A DNA stretch of 45,474 bases from NCBI RefSeq assembly GCF_020829665.1, contig NZ_JAIVFT010000033.1:1-45474 (forward strand), read 5' to 3'. The stretch's first letter is position 1. Each line of letters opens with the position of its first letter. The notes below the pieces were generated by a model, which saw only the letters and a program-made list of their open reading frames with translations, was not told the origin of the DNA and did not search any database. A program made the position numbers and the translations under genes. The DNA comes from Nostoc sp. CHAB 5824 (GTDB lineage Bacteria; Cyanobacteriota; Cyanobacteriia; Cyanobacteriales; Nostocaceae). This document shows positions 42,382-45,474 of this stretch, piece by piece.

Positions 42382-43530
42382 ATGGAAGTCCAGTTAACAA
42401 ATCGACAACAGCATATACTTTGGGCAACTGTACGTCACTACATTGCTACGGCAGAGCCTGTTGGTTCAAAGGCTTTGGTCGAGGAGTACGACCTGGGCGT
42501 AAGTTCAGCCACAATTCGCAATGTGATGGGCGTTTTAGAAAAGTCCGGGTTACTTTACCAACCACACGCCTCTGCTGGACGTGTACCTTCAGATTCAGGT
42601 TATCGCATTTATGTTGACCAGCTAATTACACCTTCTCTGCGTTCGCGCAGCGTATCGCAGACAGACGCTACGCGTAGCTTGCTTCCACAAAGTGGTACAG
42701 AAATAGGACGAGAAGTAGAGGTAGCATTGCAAAAGCACCTCCAGTGGGAAGATTGGGGTTTAGAAACGCTACTGCAAGGAGCCGCACAAATTTTAGCAAC
42801 CTTGAGTGGTTGCATTAGCTTGATTACTATGCCGCAAACTACTACAGCGCTATTGCGACATCTGCAATTAGTGCAAATTGAAGCGGGGCGGATCATGTTA
42901 ATTGTTGTTACCGATAGTTATGAGACACATTCCAAGTTAATGGATTTGTCACCAATACCAGAGGAAACACAACGAGATTCAGAGGTAATTGATCGCGAGT
43001 TACAAATTGTTTCTAACTTTTTGAATACCCACTTGCGGGGGCGAAGTCTGTTGGAATTAGCCAACCTCAACTGGAGCGAACTAGATCAGGAATTCCAACG
43101 TTACGGAGAATTCTTGAAAAACTCAGTTGCAGAATTGACTCGCCGCACTCATGCGCCGACTGCAACCCAAATTATGGTTCGCGGTGTGTCAGAAGTTTTG
43201 CGCCAGCCAGAATTTTCCCAGTTACAACAGGTACAAACGATTATCCATCTGCTGGAAGAAGAACAAGACCAACTATGGCGATTAATATTTGAGGAACCAG
43301 AACTTGAGGATGTGGGTAAATCAAAGGTAACGGTTCGTATTGGCGCAGAAAATCTTCTAGAACCAATACGCACCTGCACCTTAATTTCTTCCACCTATCG
43401 CCGAGGTTCAGTACCAGTAGGAAGTGTGGGAGTTTTGGGGCCAACGCGTCTAGATTATGAAAGTGCGATCGCAGTAGTAGCATCTGCTGCTGATTACCTC
43501 TCCGAAGCTTTCAGTTATTTCAATCCGTAA
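42382..43530 (+). CDS. hrcA: HrcA heat-shock repressor
   Basis: A 382-residue HrcA, which represses groE/dnaK genes by binding CIRCE. It has the N-terminal winged helix (LTNRQQHILWATVRHYIATA, EPVGSKALVEEYDLGVSSAT) and QPHASAGRVPSDSGYRIYVD, the GAF-like middle (AQILATLSGCISLITMPQT), and a C-terminal GAENLLEPIRTCTLIS with GSVGVLGPTRLDYESAIAVV. Between residues 85 and about 102 the sequence LRSRSVSQTDATRSLL is encoded by palindromic GCTACGCGTAGC-type repeat DNA and looks inserted in frame. The rest is full length, so function may be kept. Confidence 0.94.
   Translation: MEVQLTNRQQHILWATVRHYIATAEPVGSKALVEEYDLGVSSATIRNVMGVLEKSGLLYQPHASAGRVPSDSGYRIYVDQLITPSLRSRSVSQTDATRSLLPQSGTEIGREVEVALQKHLQWEDWGLETLLQGAAQILATLSGCISLITMPQTTTALLRHLQLVQIEAGRIMLIVVTDSYETHSKLMDLSPIPEETQRDSEVIDRELQIVSNFLNTHLRGRSLLELANLNWSELDQEFQRYGEFLKNSVAELTRRTHAPTATQIMVRGVSEVLRQPEFSQLQQVQTIIHLLEEEQDQLWRLIFEEPELEDVGKSKVTVRIGAENLLEPIRTCTLISSTYRRGSVPVGSVGVLGPTRLDYESAIAVVASAADYLSEAFSYFNP
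42634..42686. repeat. Palindromic repeat inside hrcA
   Basis: CTGCGTTCGCGCAG (42637-42650) and GCTACGCGTAGC (42667-42678) are palindromes within one short segment that reads as a dispersed Nostoc repeat. It is carried in frame in hrcA without introducing a stop. Similar words occur in intergenic DNA near 2070, 16765 and 45215. Confidence 0.65.
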
Positions 43531-43635
43531 TAGAGACAATCTGCTACAGGTTTAGACAAAAGAACAATACCATAGCAGGTAGATAAGCCGAATTTATAGT
43601 GGCAAAATCAATAATTAATACTTTTTAACTCTTTC

Positions 43636-44313
43636 ATGGTTAGAAAAATTGCCTTTGGCCTGCTGTGGCTGGGATTCACTACCTATGCTTTTTTCCTCGC
43701 TCCTCCTGAACAACCAGGTACATTCGAGTTAATCAAAAATCTTTCTACTGGTCAGTGGCAAGGCATTAACCCGTTAGTTATAGCACTATTCAACCTCATG
43801 GGCATCTGGCCTCTCATTTACAGCGCAGTAGTATTTATTGATGGTAGAGGGCAAAAAATACCTGCTTGGCTATTTGCTACTATCTCTTTCGGAGTCGGGA
43901 TATTTGCCTTGTTACCCTACTTAGCACTTAGGGAACCAAATAATAAGTTTGTCGGTAAAAAGAATGCCTTGCTCAAGCTGCTAGATTCTCGTGTGACTGG
44001 GGTTGTCTTGACGGTAGCCACAGTTATTCTAGTTGCCTATGGTTTAAGAGGAGGAGATTGGGGTAATTTTGTGCAACAGTGGCAAACTAACCGCTTCATC
44101 AATGTAATGAGTTTAGATTTCTGTCTACTTTGCCTATTATTTCCAGCTTTGCTAGGAGATGATATGGCGCGTCGCGGTTGGGAAAATCCACAGATATTTT
44201 GGTTAACAGCTTTGATACCACTATTCGGGCCATTGATTTATTTGTGTGTGCGTCCACCTCTACCAGAAGTTGGTGTAGAGGCAATATCCAGTCAGCAGCC
44301 AGCTGCAAATTAA
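43636..44313 (+). CDS. Conserved membrane protein, copy 1 of a tandem pair
   Basis: A 225-residue integral membrane protein with about five hydrophobic segments: LLWLGFTTYAFFLAPP, PLVIALFNLMGIWPLIYSAV, AWLFATISFGVGIFALLPYL, VVLTVATVILVAYGLRG and FCLLCLLFPALLGDDMARRG. Charged motifs FIDGRGQKIP and LREPNNKFVGKKN lie between helices. The family function is unknown to me; similar proteins occur in cyanobacteria and plastids. A paralogue starts 176 bp after its stop. Confidence 0.8.
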   Translation: MVRKIAFGLLWLGFTTYAFFLAPPEQPGTFELIKNLSTGQWQGINPLVIALFNLMGIWPLIYSAVVFIDGRGQKIPAWLFATISFGVGIFALLPYLALREPNNKFVGKKNALLKLLDSRVTGVVLTVATVILVAYGLRGGDWGNFVQQWQTNRFINVMSLDFCLLCLLFPALLGDDMARRGWENPQIFWLTALIPLFGPLIYLCVRPPLPEVGVEAISSQQPAAN

Positions 44314-44488
44314 AGCAATTTTTAATTTGTAATTAAAGACAGTTTCAGTCGGGGTCTAAATCCCCAACTGAAACAAAAATCATGTTTTAAGCAAACTAAG
44401 GGTAGCGTTCTACAGAAAGAGGGATTTAGACGCAAAAAATACGAATTATAAATTAAGAATTATGTTAAATGCACACCATCTAAAGATG

Positions 44489-45160
44489 ATGAATAGAAAA
44501 TTTACATTGTGGTTGCTATGGGTTGGATTTATCGCCTATATTTTACTCTTAGCACCGCCCCTGCATTTGCAGGAAACTTTAATGCTGCTGAAAAATATAT
44601 TTACTCTTCAGTGGCTTGCGATAAATCCAATTATCCTTTCCTTATTTTGTCTGGTGGGCATCTGCCTACTAATTTACAGTGGTTTGTTGTTCATTGATGG
44701 CAGAATGCAACGGATTCCTTTTTGGCCTTTTGCCTTGGCATCAGTAGGATCAGGAGTGCTTGGTCTGTTACCATATTTGGCTTTTCGTGAACCAAATCAA
44801 GAATTTTCTGGACAAAAGGGTGCTTTTTTACGGCTGCTGGATTCTCGTTTTTTTGGGATTGTTTTGAGTTTAAGCACTGTTGGCTTGCTTGCCTATGCGT
44901 TTGCCTTAGGTGACTGGGGAGATTTTGTGCAACAGTTCCAAAGCGATCGCTTTATTAATGGCATGAGCTTGGCATTTTGCCTTTTTTGTCTTTTATTCCC
45001 CACAATCCTCAGCGATGATATCGCTCGTCGCCACTGGAATAATCCCCAGGCGTTTTGGGCAGTAGCGTTTATCCCGCTATTGGGCCCACTTGCTTATCTT
45101 TGCTTGCGCCCGCCCCTACCATCAACTATTCCTGAAGAATGGTTGACAGCTAATCGGTAA
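44489..45160 (+). CDS. Conserved membrane protein, copy 2 of a tandem pair
   Basis: A 223-residue paralogue of the preceding gene, alignable along its whole length: LLWVGFIAYILLLAPP, FIDGRMQRIPFWPFALASVG, LLPYLAFREPNQEFSGQKGA, LRLLDSRFFGIVLSLSTVGL and SDDIARRHWNNPQAFWAVAF. I start it at the ATG at 44489, which aligns exactly with the copy 1 start; an earlier ATG at 44462 would add nine residues. The two copies differ at many positions, so the duplication is old rather than recent. Confidence 0.8.
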   Translation: MNRKFTLWLLWVGFIAYILLLAPPLHLQETLMLLKNIFTLQWLAINPIILSLFCLVGICLLIYSGLLFIDGRMQRIPFWPFALASVGSGVLGLLPYLAFREPNQEFSGQKGAFLRLLDSRFFGIVLSLSTVGLLAYAFALGDWGDFVQQFQSDRFINGMSLAFCLFCLLFPTILSDDIARRHWNNPQAFWAVAFIPLLGPLAYLCLRPPLPSTIPEEWLTANR

Positions 45161-45368
45161 TAGATCTGACTTTTCCTGTTAAGTCTCTCTAGCAAGCTGC
45201 CAACCTTCTCTACGAGACGCTACGCGAACACAAAGGTTGTGCAATTTTAACCAGCCTCGCCACAAGACCTAGATGCCAATTGGTTTTTGCTTCGGTGTTC
45301 AAGGTAGCCTCCAAGACGAGCGACAGCTTCCACAGCCCAACTAACTGTTAACGGGACTTAGACAAAAA
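45161..45368. other. Intergenic region with repeat remnant
   Basis: A TCTCTACGAGACGCTACGCG word at about 45208-45227 belongs to the GCTACGC repeat family also seen in hrcA. No gene is seen in these 208 bases. Confidence 0.4.
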
Positions 45369-45474
45369 TTAAGCCCAAATGTAACCCAAACTGGCTTTAT
45401 AAGCAGCAAACACGTCACGGTTCAAGTTCAACCAATCAACAAATCGAAAAGACATGGCTGTTCTAAACGCTTCT
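45369..45474 (-). CDS. C-terminal fragment of an unidentified gene at the right edge
   Basis: On the minus strand the frame is open from the right edge and ends at a TAA (45369-45371). It reads FRFVDWLNLNRDVFAAYKAS, then LGYIWA. The composition (Trp, Tyr, hydrophobic and charged mixture) looks like real protein, but I do not recognise the family. An internal Met could also be a start, giving a 28-residue peptide, which is less likely. Confidence 0.4.
   Translation of the reverse strand, partial: EAFRTAMSFRFVDWLNLNRDVFAAYKASLGYIWA

Overview
The window is chromosomal DNA from a filamentous, probably heterocyst-forming cyanobacterium of the Nostoc/Anabaena type. Evidence: many GCGATCGC (HIP1) octamers, CCCCAAT-type STRR heptamers, a CYP120-like P450, cyanobacterial families (DUF3352, Alr4036-type FMN proteins, an orphan M41-like peptidase) and many decayed mobile or toxin-antitoxin genes. 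No rRNA, tRNA, CRISPR array or intact transposase was seen.

Layout. 1-2022: end of a GldG-like transport auxiliary gene, a DUF4340 gene and purU. 2139-2917: a decayed vapBC-like module. 3098-7093: two divergent genes, an unrecognised helical protein with one hydrophobic segment and a large TerB-dynamin GTPase; this pair is the best candidate for an undescribed system. 7112-16675: a chemosensory locus in two divergent operons (cheY-cheC-hybrid kinase leftwards; cheA-cheW-soluble receptor-cheB-cheR rightwards), separated by an IS1-type insA remnant. A 21-bp tandem array and STRR heptamers lie directly upstream of cheB. 17362-21185: small DUF3140 and DUF2945 genes, an orphan M41-like peptidase, a GGDEF protein, a 1.08-kb non-coding stretch and a metal-binding HMA protein. 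21458-26645: alaS, a MITE-like repeat, a possible transposase remnant, a P450 and a membrane protein.

26608-34918: the urea ABC transporter genes urtABCD and urtE, all leftward. urtD and urtE are separated by about 3.1 kb holding hicBA, a Uma2 gene, a hypothetical gene, a second 21-bp array and a second broken vapBC. An NtcA-like site with a correctly spaced -10 box lies upstream of urtA. 35113-45474: an FAD amino-acid oxidase, a 2OG-Fe(II) oxygenase, a PPOX-like protein, cysE, a secreted protein, a DUF3352 protein, a rhodanese, hrcA (with what looks like a repeat element inserted in frame), two tandem paralogous membrane proteins and an edge fragment.

Overall the window is housekeeping and nitrogen-related genes interleaved with accessory DNA. 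Repeats have entered operons (urtA/urtB, upstream of cheB) and reading frames (hrcA, GldG-like linker, peptidase tail). Both vapC-type toxins are broken, while hicBA looks intact. All functional statements come from reading motifs in the sequence; no database search was run.
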